Notes: a model not told the origin generated them from the letters alone. Positions 39,452 through 48,578 are shown, counted from the stretch's first letter. The stretch is DNA of 64,000 nt from Clostridium lentum (GCF_014287815.1 NZ_JACOOQ010000013.1:1-64000); one strand, 5' to 3'. Numbers and translations: made by a program.

Positions 39452-40246
39452 CTATTGTACTAACTCTCCGTTTGAAGTAATATATCGTACATTGCCGTCA
39501 ATATTTACCTCTAAACCTTTTTCCTGCATCTGTCCAAAAGTAATTTCTGTAGATTTAGAAGCCCATATAGTAAAGTGTGTATTCATATTTATGTCTATTA
39601 TGGATATATATTTATTTAAATTGTAGCCAAAATACGGAATATTAGTAATATATGCAATTTTATTTTCACTTATTTGTACAGGTGTACTATGCCATATATA
39701 TCCTTGATATAAAGCTCTTATATTGTCTTTAATATATATTTCTCCATCAGGCCCAACATATTGTGCTAATGTTACATTCTTAATCTCTCCGTTAGCATAT
39801 ACTATGTTAATATTTTGATTTGGATCTAATACCACTGCATCTTTACCATTGTTGCCTATATAAATATAATAATTTTCTGGAACTTCCTTAACAGATTCAA
39901 TTAGTGTTTCTGAATTTTCTTCCTTTAACTTAAAACTTATAGGGGTATCTGAAATAGTTACATCTAAATACTTTTCTACAGGTGTCTCTTCTACCATTGG
40001 CTCTTGTACTTCTGAACTTTCATTAGTTTCATCCGTCTGCACCAACTGTTCATTATCATCCGTTTCCTTATCTTCGTCAACCCATGCCTGAAGTCTATCC
40101 TTTAATTTAGAAAAATCATAATTAGCAACTTCTGTTACCAATATGCCTATAATACATATAGAAAGAATTCCAATAATAATTTTCTTTCTCTTTCTTTTCC
40201 TCATTATTTTTTCATAATCCTTACTAAATATGCTAGGCTTCTTCAT
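39452..40246 (-). CDS. Membrane-anchored exported protein of unknown function
   Basis: I do not recognise this 264-residue protein. A very basic cytoplasmic start (MRKRKRKK) precedes one membrane segment (residues about 23-41). An acidic, low-complexity linker rich in E, D, T and Q follows (about 56-95), then a beta-rich exported domain with YYIYIGNNGKDAVVLD and QYVGPDGEIYIKD. Shine-Dalgarno GAGGAGAGG supports the start. It follows the small Cys-rich gene by 20 bases and may be co-transcribed with it and the TcaA-like gene. Confidence 0.6.
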   Translation of the reverse strand: MKKPSIFSKDYEKIMRKRKRKKIIIGILSICIIGILVTEVANYDFSKLKDRLQAWVDEDKETDDNEQLVQTDETNESSEVQEPMVEETPVEKYLDVTISDTPISFKLKEENSETLIESVKEVPENYYIYIGNNGKDAVVLDPNQNINIVYANGEIKNVTLAQYVGPDGEIYIKDNIRALYQGYIWHSTPVQISENKIAYITNIPYFGYNLNKYISIIDINMNTHFTIWASKSTEITFGQMQEKGLEVNIDGNVRYITSNGELVQ

Positions 40247-40266
40247 AATACCTCTCCTCTAAATGA

Positions 40267-40467
40267 TTACTTCTTAATTTCTAGTTTTGTGCTCTTCTTA
40301 CAACATCCAGTTGAACAATTACATGTAGCACATTTTCCACTGCTTTTGCATCCTCCACATTTTATTATACCTAATTCTCTTAATTCTTGAACAGATAATT
40401 TAGCTTCATTTACATCATAATCTTCATATTCTGGTGTTTCTTTTAAAATTCCTTGTTTTTTTTCCAT
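40267..40467 (-). CDS. Small protein with a seven-cysteine C-terminal cluster (66 residues)
   Basis: I do not recognise this protein. Residues 1-36 are polar and acidic; a cluster IKCGGCKSSGKCATCNC then STGCC follows, with seven Cys within about 21 residues, and a lysine-rich end. The C-x-x-C and C-x-C pairs recall metallothionein-like or Fe-S-binding peptides; it could also be a modified peptide. No signal sequence. The Shine-Dalgarno AGGAGGAGG is excellent. It lies between two membrane-anchored protein genes on the same strand. Confidence 0.65.
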   Translation of the reverse strand: MEKKQGILKETPEYEDYDVNEAKLSVQELRELGIIKCGGCKSSGKCATCNCSTGCCKKSTKLEIKK

Positions 40468-40515
40468 TTCCTCCTCCTGTTTTTTAATATTATCCTATTT
40501 GGTATTAATATATAC

Positions 40516-41745
40516 TTATTGCTCATCTAATTCCAATTCTATTCTTTGGCTACTTTCAACTAACCATTTTCCTTCATCATATATTAAAACAATTAAAAAA
40601 CGTTCTTCTTTTTCTTCCTTTATGAAAGGAAGTATTTTTTTAGCAACACTATAATTGATATCTACTAAGATATTTGCTACATACCTTTCATTCTCATATT
40701 TAAACTCACTATTGGCAATTTTTAATTCTAAATCATCTATGGTATAGTTATTAGAAAAAATCATGGTCTTTTCATAAATGGAATTGAAAATTTCTTCTCT
40801 TGAATTTTCTTCAACATTTTCCATTAATGATATATCTTTATTATTTAAAGAGTCAAATAAACTGTTATAAAATCCTCTTAATGTGTTTTCTATAGTTGCT
40901 AAAAGCTTATCATTAGCCATATTTATATCAAGTTTTAAAATATTATCTTCTTGAATCTTCACCTCTGGACTTTTAACCACTCCCCAAGGAAATTCTTTGG
41001 TAAGATAAATAATTATATCTTTATTCTTTGGTATAGGTCCATATGTCTTAATTTCACTGACAGTTTTTTCAGTGTCTTTTCCATTAATATAAACTTTTGC
41101 ATCATTGAAATTAGAATATAATGTAATATATTCTGCTGCTACTTCAACATTTATGTCTCCATCCTCTAAAAACTCCATGTCCTTACTTTCTGCAATATCA
41201 CCATAATCTGTTTTTAATTTATATGAAACTTCATATCTTCCAGGTATTAAAGTAACAATTTCTTCATTCACTTCTTTTCCATTTATATATATAATGGCTT
41301 CTTTTATATCTGAAGCAATACTTATGCTTATAGTACTTATATTTAAATAATAATTTTCCCCAAAAAGCCCTTTTTCACTTTCAATGGTGAAAATTACACT
41401 TTTATTATTCTTTTTAAGATTATCAACTACTCTCTCAACATCTTCGTCATTAAGTAAAAAATAATCAATTAATGGTTTTAATTCATCATCATCTGCTTTT
41501 ACTCCATCAATCTTTATATTTTTTTCTGCCCAGTTTTCTTTTCCTTTTAGTAAAGCCATTTCCAGCTGATTAATTAATTCTTTTTTACTCATAGGCTTAA
41601 TTAGATTAAAAACACTGACCCCTATAGCTATAATCAAGACAACAATATATACTTTAACTCTTATAGTTTTTTCTTCACTCTTTATCTTATTAAGTATACT
41701 ATAGAAAAACTCTTTTATAGTTTCCTTCATTTTGCTATATTTCAT
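40516..41745 (-). CDS. TcaA/YvbJ-like membrane-anchored protein lacking the N-terminal zinc ribbon
   Basis: The 409-residue protein has one membrane segment (residues about 29-48) and an exported region with two beta-rich repeats (AIIYINGKEVNEEIVTLIPGRYEVSY and KVYINGKDTEK) followed by an NTF2-like C-terminal domain (about 280-409), resembling staphylococcal TcaA and B. subtilis YvbJ. Those usually begin with a cytoplasmic zinc ribbon, which is absent here. The start overlaps the preceding gene by 11 bases. Role in envelope stress or glycopeptide response is known for TcaA only. Confidence 0.65.
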   Translation of the reverse strand: MKYSKMKETIKEFFYSILNKIKSEEKTIRVKVYIVVLIIAIGVSVFNLIKPMSKKELINQLEMALLKGKENWAEKNIKIDGVKADDDELKPLIDYFLLNDEDVERVVDNLKKNNKSVIFTIESEKGLFGENYYLNISTISISIASDIKEAIIYINGKEVNEEIVTLIPGRYEVSYKLKTDYGDIAESKDMEFLEDGDINVEVAAEYITLYSNFNDAKVYINGKDTEKTVSEIKTYGPIPKNKDIIIYLTKEFPWGVVKSPEVKIQEDNILKLDINMANDKLLATIENTLRGFYNSLFDSLNNKDISLMENVEENSREEIFNSIYEKTMIFSNNYTIDDLELKIANSEFKYENERYVANILVDINYSVAKKILPFIKEEKEERFLIVLIYDEGKWLVESSQRIELELDEQ

Positions 41746-42079
41746 CCTCTAAAATTCCTAGTACCCATTTTCCACAATTTACACACATATGAATTGTAAT
41801 TATAAATGTATCTAACATATCTTCATCAATATTGCCTAATGTCATTAACTCTTCCTTTGTAATAAACTCATCATTTGAATCTATAAATCCTTGTATCTCA
41901 ACAACATAATTCTTATTTGTTTCATTACAACAGTCATTTACTCCAACACATTCTATTTCTTCATATGACAATCCATCTTGTAATTCCTCTATTATAGGTA
42001 ATATATCTTCAAATTCACTGATATCATCTAAGAAATCCTCTTTTCTAAATACTAAATCCTTTATTTTAAATAATTCCAT
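41735..42079 (-). CDS. Small acidic protein with a CVNCG motif, function unknown
   Basis: I do not recognise this 114-residue cytoplasmic protein. It is acidic (many D and E) and contains ECVGVNDCCNE near the middle and MCVNCGKWVLGIL near the C-terminus; the cysteines could form one zinc site. It lies immediately upstream of, and overlaps, the TcaA-like gene that lacks its own zinc ribbon, so the two products may act together. Shine-Dalgarno AAAGGAG supports the start. Confidence 0.55.
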   Translation of the reverse strand: MELFKIKDLVFRKEDFLDDISEFEDILPIIEELQDGLSYEEIECVGVNDCCNETNKNYVVEIQGFIDSNDEFITKEELMTLGNIDEDMLDTFIITIHMCVNCGKWVLGILEDEI

Positions 42080-42188
42080 ATCCAGCTAACTCCTTTGTTT
42101 ATTATCAAGCTATATTTTATATTATATATATTATACTATTCAAGATATATCTGTTAAATAGTATTCAATAAATATTTTTCATTGTTTA

Positions 42189-42217
42189 TTGACAGTTTTA
42201 CAAAAAAATATTGTTAT
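42189..42217 (+). promoter_or_regulatory. Promoter of the ECF S-component gene
   Basis: Consensus -35 TTGACA (42189-42194), 17-base spacer and a weak -10 TGTTAT (42212-42217). No riboswitch-like structure was recognised between it and the start codon. Confidence 0.55.
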
Positions 42218-42281
42218 TATTTACATTTAAAAATATAATTATATTGATTAAATGTAATACTAATAATCGTAGGAGGTAACT

Positions 42282-42875
42282 ATGGACAATACTTTAAAAA
42301 ATTATAGATCAAAAACTCGAAAACTAGTTATTATTGGAATGCTTGGTGGTATATCTATTTTCCTTGAACTTACCCCCTTAGGAATCATCCATCTTCCAGT
42401 AATGAATTTAACTATAATGCACATCCCTGTAATTATTGGAGCTATTTTAGAAGGTCCATTAGTTGGTGGTTCCATTGGTCTTATATTTGGATTATTTTCA
42501 ATGTATCAAAATATAACTGCACCTAATTTAACATCTTTCATATTTATGAATCCTATGATTGCATTACTTCCAAGAATATTAATTGGTATAGTTACTTATT
42601 ATGTATATGCTTTTATTAAAAATAAATTTAAGAACAAAAGTATTTCAATAGGTGTAGCTTCAATTGCTGGAACATTAACAAATACCATTGGAGTACTTGG
42701 ACTTACTTATATCTTATACCTTGATAGGTACGCTGCTGCAAAACAAATTTCAACTGATATGGTAGCTGGAGCCTTGCTTACAGTTGTGGGTACCAATGGA
42801 ATAGCAGAAGCTATAGCATCTGCCGTTATTGCCATACCAGTGATAACAGCACTATCTAAAATTAGAAAATTCTAA
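42282..42875 (+). CDS. ECF transporter S component (substrate-binding membrane subunit)
   Basis: The 197-residue protein has about six membrane helices and the ECF S-component layout: a polar N-terminus, then LVIIGMLGGISIFLEL, a periodic small-residue helix PVIIGAILEGPLVGGSIG and a final helix pair. S components bind a vitamin or other micronutrient and use a shared energising module. The substrate cannot be read from the sequence; no vitamin gene neighbours it and no riboswitch was seen. AGGAGG precedes the ATG. Confidence 0.82.
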   Translation: MDNTLKNYRSKTRKLVIIGMLGGISIFLELTPLGIIHLPVMNLTIMHIPVIIGAILEGPLVGGSIGLIFGLFSMYQNITAPNLTSFIFMNPMIALLPRILIGIVTYYVYAFIKNKFKNKSISIGVASIAGTLTNTIGVLGLTYILYLDRYAAAKQISTDMVAGALLTVVGTNGIAEAIASAVIAIPVITALSKIRKF

Positions 42876-42914
42876 CAAACGATGAATTGTGGAATAAAAT
42901 CCTTAATTCATAAT

Positions 42915-42965
42915 AAAAAAAAGAGTTATCATATTGAAAAATTTCAATATGATAGCTCTTTTTTT
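42915..42965. terminator. Strong bidirectional terminator between the ECF gene and the alpha-glucoside operon
   Basis: Arms 42921-42939 and 42942-42960 pair over 19 bp with one G-T pair; each strand ends in a T run. It serves two convergent genes. Confidence 0.92.
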
Positions 42966-42982
42966 GTGTGATGCTATATATT

Positions 42983-43771
42983 TTATAAATTTATATTTAT
43001 TTCAACTCCAAAGTGATCTGATACAATGTAATTTTCTCCATTAAATATCACCTTTGAGTCTTTAACTTCTATCTTTTTATTACTTAATATTAAATCAAGT
43101 CTCTTATCTTCACTGCACTCCCTCCAGCCATCTATTGTGCCTTTAACAGTGATGCCAGAATCCTTTTCTTCTGCCATTATATACGTATCTATCATTCCTT
43201 TTGCAATAATATAATCATATCCTTCATTTCTTAACAATGCATTATTATTAAAATCTCCCATAAGGAATGAAAGCTTATTATCATCAATATGCTTAAGTAA
43301 AGTATCTACTTGTTTCTTAAATGGGTCCTCTTTATCATTCCACCAACCTAGATGGCAGGAAAAGAAATCAATTTCTTTTCCATTTGCCTCAATAGTTGCT
43401 TTTACTATCTTTCTACTTTTATAATTATTTTCACTTTGATTCTGACTAACATAGAATGAATCATACGACTTTATCTTATGTCTCGATAATATTGCCAGTC
43501 CCTCTTCAAATACATCATATCCTATGTGAGAAAAATCCCATACATATTTATAAGAATCTTCATTTATGTTGTTTAACTCATTAATAAGCACTTGTACATA
43601 ATTATCACTTTTTATATTTTCTGAAATATATTCACCATCAATATGCTGACTTATTTCCTGTAAGGCTATAACATCATATTGTTCTTTTTTTATTCTTTCA
43701 GCTAAGATCTTTATCTTATCTAGCTGGTTTTCTTCCTGCCATGAATGACAATTCAATGTCATAAGCTTCAT
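42983..43771 (-). CDS. Endonuclease/exonuclease/phosphatase-fold protein
   Basis: The 262-residue protein has the fold's motifs in order: MTLNCHSWQ, VIALQEIS with the metal-binding Glu, SCHLGWWND, MGDFNNN and a C-terminal SDHFGVEI with the catalytic D-H pair. Members include sphingomyelinases, nucleases and inositol phosphatases. There is no signal peptide, so it acts in the cytoplasm. It begins 4 bases after the PTS gene, so it is probably co-expressed with alpha-glucoside uptake; a sugar-phosphate or nucleic acid substrate is possible but unproven. Confidence 0.85.
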   Translation of the reverse strand: MKLMTLNCHSWQEENQLDKIKILAERIKKEQYDVIALQEISQHIDGEYISENIKSDNYVQVLINELNNINEDSYKYVWDFSHIGYDVFEEGLAILSRHKIKSYDSFYVSQNQSENNYKSRKIVKATIEANGKEIDFFSCHLGWWNDKEDPFKKQVDTLLKHIDDNKLSFLMGDFNNNALLRNEGYDYIIAKGMIDTYIMAEEKDSGITVKGTIDGWRECSEDKRLDLILSNKKIEVKDSKVIFNGENYIVSDHFGVEININL

Positions 43772-43775
43772 AATT

Positions 43776-45437
43776 TTATACTCCTATTATATCTTGAATA
43801 TCGCTCTTTAATATATCTGCCTTAGGTCCATAAATCGCTTGTACACCATTTCCTTTTAGGATAAGTCCTAAAGCTCCATTTTGTTTCCATTTTTCTTCAT
43901 TGGCAACTTTATCTAAATTTTTAACTGTAACTCTTAATCTAGTCATACATGCATCTACATCTTCTATATTATCTTTATTTCCTAAAAGTTCAATAATATT
44001 TAAAGCTTGTATATTATTTGATGTAACAGCTGCTTCCTTTTGTACACTTGTTTCTTCCTCATCATAATTTCCAAGACGACCTGGTGTAGGTATCTTAAAT
44101 TTCTTAATACAGAATGTAAATACTCCATAGTTTAATACAAAGAATACTGCACAAACTATTACAAAGTTGATTATATCTGAAGTAAGCCCTGCTTTAACAA
44201 GCATTGGAATACGAGTGAATAATTCGATAGCACCAAATGAATGTACTCTTAAATTGATTAAACCTGCTATGGCAAAACCTAATCCTGTTATAACAGCGTA
44301 AACTACATATAAAACTGGTGATAAGAACATGAATAAAAATTCAATTGGTTCACTTACACCTGTTAAAAACACCGCTATTGCAGTTGAAATAAACATTGAT
44401 TTATATTTGCTCTTTTTATCTGCATCAACATTTTTATACATTGCTAAAGCAACACCCATTAAGGAAGCTGTTGATAAAACAACTTGTCCTGCTTTAAATC
44501 TTGCTGGAACTACTGTTGAAATTATATTATTATAAGTTGTCATATCTCCTGCGCCTTTTAAGTTTATTAAGTCTGTAATCCACGCAAACCATAACGGATC
44601 TTGACCAGCAATTGTAACTCCTGCTGAAGCTCCAGTTAATGCTGTATAAACTCCACCAAGTTCTGTATAGTTTACTGGTATTGTAAGCATATGATGAAGA
44701 CCAAATGGTAATAGTAAACGTTCTAAACAGCCATAAATAAAAGGTGCTAATACTGGTGCTGTATCTTTTGAATTAGCAAGCCACATACCAAAGCTATTTA
44801 AAGCTCCTTGTGCAAATGGCCATATAACAGATAACACAAGTGCTGTAACTGTAGACCATAAAATAACTACGAAAGGTACAAATCTCTTACCATTAAAAAA
44901 GTTTAATGCTTGTGGTAGCTTATTGTAATTATAATATTTATTATATATTACAGCTCCTAAAAACCCTGAAATTATACCAACAAATACACCCATATTAAGT
45001 GCTGGAGCTCCTAAAATATCAATAAAATAATCTGAAACTACTAACGTGCTACCAAAAAGTGATTTTACTGTTGCAGTACTATCTAAAAGCATATCACTAC
45101 TTACACCAAAAACACTTCCTGTAATTCTATTAATAAGTATGAAGGCTATAATTGATGCAAAAGCACCACCTGCTCTTTCTTTTGCCCATGATCCACCAAT
45201 AGCAACAGCAAATAATATATGCATATTATTTATAAAACCCCATCCAATAGTATCTAATACTCTTGAGAATCCTTGAAGTAATACAGAATCAGTAGGTGAA
45301 TACATCCCAATTAATTTCCCTAAAGAAATCATTAAACCTGCAGCAGGCATTACTGCAATAACCACCATTAAAGTTTTACCAAATTTTTGCCAAAAATCAA
45401 ATGAAAATAACTTACCCTTGTTGTTCTCTCTTCCCAT
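43776..45437 (-). CDS. PTS EIICB transporter, glucose/maltose (MalX/alpha-glucoside) family
   Basis: The protein (553 residues) has an N-terminal EIIC membrane domain with about ten helices (FWQKFGKTLMVVIAVMPAAG at the start) and a C-terminal EIIB domain with the phosphorylated cysteine in DACMTRLR. It imports and phosphorylates a sugar using HPr and a EIIA supplied elsewhere. The start is the ATG at 45437 preceded by GAGGGGG; the longer frame is not needed. Neighbouring glucosidase and LacI genes point to an alpha-glucoside such as maltose or isomaltose. Confidence 0.93.
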   Translation of the reverse strand: MGRENNKGKLFSFDFWQKFGKTLMVVIAVMPAAGLMISLGKLIGMYSPTDSVLLQGFSRVLDTIGWGFINNMHILFAVAIGGSWAKERAGGAFASIIAFILINRITGSVFGVSSDMLLDSTATVKSLFGSTLVVSDYFIDILGAPALNMGVFVGIISGFLGAVIYNKYYNYNKLPQALNFFNGKRFVPFVVILWSTVTALVLSVIWPFAQGALNSFGMWLANSKDTAPVLAPFIYGCLERLLLPFGLHHMLTIPVNYTELGGVYTALTGASAGVTIAGQDPLWFAWITDLINLKGAGDMTTYNNIISTVVPARFKAGQVVLSTASLMGVALAMYKNVDADKKSKYKSMFISTAIAVFLTGVSEPIEFLFMFLSPVLYVVYAVITGLGFAIAGLINLRVHSFGAIELFTRIPMLVKAGLTSDIINFVIVCAVFFVLNYGVFTFCIKKFKIPTPGRLGNYDEEETSVQKEAAVTSNNIQALNIIELLGNKDNIEDVDACMTRLRVTVKNLDKVANEEKWKQNGALGLILKGNGVQAIYGPKADILKSDIQDIIGV

Positions 45438-45462
45438 TTTATATTCCCCCTCAATAATTCTT

Positions 45463-47124
45463 TTATACCTTGTATAATCTAGCCTCATAAGGCTTTAATA
45501 CCAACTCATTTAACATTCCATGCTCTCTTATCTTATAATTTGCAAGCATTAAGTTTTCATAATTAAGATTTAAATCATCATACTTATATAGTGCTTTTTC
45601 ATCTGATAAATTTACTATCACAACATATTTATCATTATTTAAAGTCCTTGTATATGCATAAATATTTTCATCTTCATCAAGAATCATATCATATTTTCCA
45701 TATACTAAAGAAAGATTTTCCTTTCTAATCTTTATTAAATCTTTATAGAAATTTAATACTGAATCTTTATTAGCCAGTTGTTTCTCAACATTTATTGTTT
45801 TATAGTTTTCGTTTACATCAATCCATGGTGTATTTTCACTAAACCCTGCATAATCTGATGCATCCCATTGCATAGGAGTACGTGCATTATCTCTTGAAAT
45901 ACTTGAAACTGCTTTTAAAGCTTCATGGACACTAGCTCCTTCATTAATCTTTTCCTCATAAATATTTATACTCTTCACATCATTATATTTTTCAATAGAA
46001 TCAAATCTAACATTTGTCATTCCAATTTCTTGTCCTTGATAAATAAATGGAGTACCTTTTTGCATGAAATACATTAATGCAAATGCCTTAGCTGATGCTT
46101 GTAAGTATTCGTTATCATTTCCCCATGAAGAAACCACTCTTGGAATATCATGATTTTCAATAAATAATGCATTCCATCCTTTTCCTTCTAGAGCATTTTG
46201 CCATTTTGTAAGGACATTCTTATACTCTTTAACATTAAATTTATTTTCTCCTACTTCTCCCCATAAATTCAAATGTTCAAATTGAAAAATCATATTGAAT
46301 TTACCATTTTCTTCACCAACCCACATTTCTGACTCACTGGCATCTACACCATTTGCTTCACCAACAGTCATAATATCATATTTAGCAAAAGTATTTTTAT
46401 TTAATTCTTCAAGATACTCATGTATTCCATCAACATTCATATGTTTTTCAAAGGATGATACATAATTTAAATTATGAGGATTTTCCATATCTATTAATCC
46501 TGGTTCCTTTTTTATATGACTAATGGCATCTACTCTAAACCCATCAATGCCTTTATCAAGCCACCAGTTTATCATCTTATATATCTCTTGTCTTACTTCT
46601 TCATTATCCCAATTTAAATCTGGTTGTCTTTTACTAAATAAATGTAAAAAATATTGTTCTGTATTTTCATCATACTGCCATGCTGATCCTTTAAATATAC
46701 TTTCCCAATTATTAGGTTCAACACCATCTTTTCCATCTCTCCAAATATACCAATCTCTCTTTTTGCTATCTTTTGAAAGTTTTGACTCCATAAACCAAGG
46801 ATGTTCATCGCTTGTATGATTAATAACTAAGTCAATGATAAGTTTCATCCCTCTTTTATGTACTTCATCAAGCAACAAATCAAAATCTTCCATATTTCCA
46901 AAGTCATCCATAATATCTTGATAGTCACTTATATCATATCCATTATCATCATTAGGTGATTTATACATAGGACAAACCCATATTACATCTATACCTAATT
47001 CCTTTAAATAATCTAGCTTAGAAATAATACCTATTATATCTCCTATACCATCATTATTTGAATCTTTAAAACTTCTTGGATAAATCTGATAACCTACAGC
47101 TTCTTTCCACCATACTCTCTCCAT
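45463..47124 (-). CDS. malL: GH13 alpha-glucosidase / oligo-1,6-glucosidase
   Basis: The 553-residue cytoplasmic enzyme has GH13 regions: DLVINHTSDEHPWF, GIDGFRVDAISH with nucleophile D199, TVGEANG with acid/base E256 and ENHDIPR with D326. HLFSKRQPDLNW places it near the oligo-1,6-glucosidase/alpha-glucosidase subfamily rather than trehalose-6-phosphate hydrolase. Position 200, where Val marks alpha-1,6 and Thr alpha-1,4 specificity in characterised relatives, is Ala here, so specificity is open. It is the first gene of the operon behind a promoter flanked by two operators. Confidence 0.9.
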   Translation of the reverse strand: MERVWWKEAVGYQIYPRSFKDSNNDGIGDIIGIISKLDYLKELGIDVIWVCPMYKSPNDDNGYDISDYQDIMDDFGNMEDFDLLLDEVHKRGMKLIIDLVINHTSDEHPWFMESKLSKDSKKRDWYIWRDGKDGVEPNNWESIFKGSAWQYDENTEQYFLHLFSKRQPDLNWDNEEVRQEIYKMINWWLDKGIDGFRVDAISHIKKEPGLIDMENPHNLNYVSSFEKHMNVDGIHEYLEELNKNTFAKYDIMTVGEANGVDASESEMWVGEENGKFNMIFQFEHLNLWGEVGENKFNVKEYKNVLTKWQNALEGKGWNALFIENHDIPRVVSSWGNDNEYLQASAKAFALMYFMQKGTPFIYQGQEIGMTNVRFDSIEKYNDVKSINIYEEKINEGASVHEALKAVSSISRDNARTPMQWDASDYAGFSENTPWIDVNENYKTINVEKQLANKDSVLNFYKDLIKIRKENLSLVYGKYDMILDEDENIYAYTRTLNNDKYVVIVNLSDEKALYKYDDLNLNYENLMLANYKIREHGMLNELVLKPYEARLYKV

Positions 47125-47141
47125 TTATATCTCCCTTCTGT

Positions 47142-47153
47142 GCAACCGTTTGC
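47142..47153. promoter_or_regulatory. LacI-type operator O1 (may also serve CcpA)
   Basis: GCAACCGTTTGC, a near-palindrome with central CG, lies between the promoter and the malL start. With flanking TG it also fits the catabolite cre consensus. Confidence 0.8.
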
Positions 47154-47168
47154 TTTTTCTTTAAAATA

Positions 47169-47194
47169 TATATACAGTTTTTCAACTGTATATA
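47169..47194. repeat. Perfect 11-bp hairpin in the malL leader
   Basis: TATATACAGTT (47169-47179) and AACTGTATATA (47184-47194) pair perfectly around TTTC. It sits in the transcribed leader between the promoter and operator O1; it might also end transcripts coming from the LacI gene. Confidence 0.65.
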
Positions 47195-47218
47195 TTTAAG
47201 ATTTTATATTACATTAAT

Positions 47219-47247
47219 AATGTAACATTATTTGAAATTGTTTACAA
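47219..47247 (-). promoter_or_regulatory. Promoter of the malL-PTS operon
   Basis: On the minus strand TTGTAA (47247-47242), 17-base spacer and TACATT (47224-47219), four of six matches in each box. Confidence 0.5.
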
Positions 47248-47316
47248 GTACCAAATTCGCTGATTTTTAAAATCTATTCTCATTTCCCTCTATTTTTCTT
47301 TAATTTTTATCATTCG

Positions 47317-47328
47317 GCAACCGTTTGC
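47317..47328. promoter_or_regulatory. LacI-type operator O2, identical to O1
   Basis: The same 12 bases as at 47142 occur here, 175 bp away, upstream of the promoter and 10 bases beyond the end of the LacI-family gene. Confidence 0.8.
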
Positions 47329-47337
47329 ACTAACATT

Positions 47338-48345
47338 TCACAAATCTACAAATAATGATTTTCTCTCCACTAGTTCTGTATCAATTATATAGAAGTTCTT
47401 TCCTATAGTTTTTCTTTCAAGCTTATCTATTAAAAGTTTTGCCCCGTAATAACCTAACTCTTCTGCCTTTACATCCACTGATGCCAAAGGAGTACTTCTA
47501 TATTCTGCTAGAGGAGTATTATTAAATCCTACCACTGCTATTTGTTCCTTACCGCTGTCCTTCATCTTATCTTGTGCACCAAATGCTAGCAAATCATCAG
47601 TTGTTAGTATTGCTGTCACATCATCATTTTTTATAATATCCTCCATAGCAATATAACCACATTTTTCAGTAAAATCAGCGCATTCTATTATCAATTCTTC
47701 CCTAGCTTCAACACCTCTACTCCTAAGTGCTTGCTTATATCCCTCTAATCTATCCTTGGACATATTTAAATTTCCTTTTGCACCTATAAAGCCAATTGTT
47801 TCGTGACCCATCTCTATTAATTTTTGTGTCAGCAAATACATAGCTTGAAAATTATCATTATCAGCCCATAAAACTCCCTTCACTTCTTCAGGACGCCCTA
47901 TTATAACAAAAGGAAAGTTTATTTTTTTTAAATACTCTATATCTTCATCATTATCTTTTGCATTAAAAAGACATAATCCATCTACTAAATTACTTTCAGT
48001 AAATTTTTTTATCCACCCATCACCACTACAATCTTCTTTAAAGCCATACATGATATAATAATTTTCCTTTTGTGCACAAACGCTTATCCCCTTTAAAGCT
48101 TGTGCAAAGAATGGATTAGAAAACATCTTTTCAGCTCCATCTGGCAGTACTACCGCTAGTATCCTTGTTCTATTATTAGCCAAACCTCTAGCCACCACAT
48201 TGGGAGTATAATTTAATTTTTTTATAGCAGCGTTTACTTTCTTCTTAGTTTCTTCACTTATTCTCGGACTATTAGATAAAACTCTCGAGACGGTAGAAGT
48301 AGCAACATTAGCCTCTTTAGCAACATCTTTAATTGTAACTTTCAT
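47338..48345 (-). CDS. LacI-family repressor of the alpha-glucoside operon
   Basis: The 335-residue protein starts with the LacI helix-turn-helix (VTIKDVAKEANVATSTVSRVL, shown as TIKDVAKEANV then ATSTVSRVL) and hinge helix NVVARGLANNRT, followed by the periplasmic-binding-type effector domain. It lies directly upstream of malL on the same strand, and two identical operators flank the malL promoter, so it probably represses this operon in the absence of the sugar. Effector inferred to be an alpha-glucoside or its phosphate. Confidence 0.92.
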   Translation of the reverse strand: MKVTIKDVAKEANVATSTVSRVLSNSPRISEETKKKVNAAIKKLNYTPNVVARGLANNRTRILAVVLPDGAEKMFSNPFFAQALKGISVCAQKENYYIMYGFKEDCSGDGWIKKFTESNLVDGLCLFNAKDNDEDIEYLKKINFPFVIIGRPEEVKGVLWADNDNFQAMYLLTQKLIEMGHETIGFIGAKGNLNMSKDRLEGYKQALRSRGVEAREELIIECADFTEKCGYIAMEDIIKNDDVTAILTTDDLLAFGAQDKMKDSGKEQIAVVGFNNTPLAEYRSTPLASVDVKAEELGYYGAKLLIDKLERKTIGKNFYIIDTELVERKSLFVDL

Positions 48346-48442
48346 GTTATAACCCTCACTTATGTTAAAATAGCTTGCTTATATCTCCAATTTTTAAGCA
48401 TTTTCTTTATTTATATTCATAATATTACACTAATTTTATAAA

Positions 48443-48476
48443 AAAAAGAAGTACATATACGCATGTACTTCTTTTT
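48443..48476. terminator. Terminator of the tRNA operon
   Basis: GAAGTACAT (48448-48456) pairs with ATGTACTTC (48463-48471), extended by A-T pairs to about 14 bp, with T runs on both strands. Confidence 0.93.
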
Positions 48477-48497
48477 ATATAATCTCAGCATTGAATT

Positions 48498-48573
48498 TGG
48501 TGGCTTACCGGGGAATCGAACCCCGGACACCTTGATTAAAAGTCAAGTGCTCTACCGACTGAGCTAGTAAACC
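48498..48573 (-). tRNA. tRNA-Lys (anticodon UUU)
   Basis: The acceptor GGTTTAC pairs with GTAAGCC (one G-U), discriminator A and an encoded CCA. The anticodon stem TTGAC-type arm carries TTT. T-loop GTTCGATTC present. Last tRNA of a four-gene minus-strand cluster. Confidence 0.97.
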
Positions 48574-48578
48574 ACATA

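Noticed and set aside
42080..42281. Riboswitch upstream of the ECF S component
   Set aside because: No recognisable conserved aptamer core was seen between the promoter and the start codon; only AT-rich sequence.
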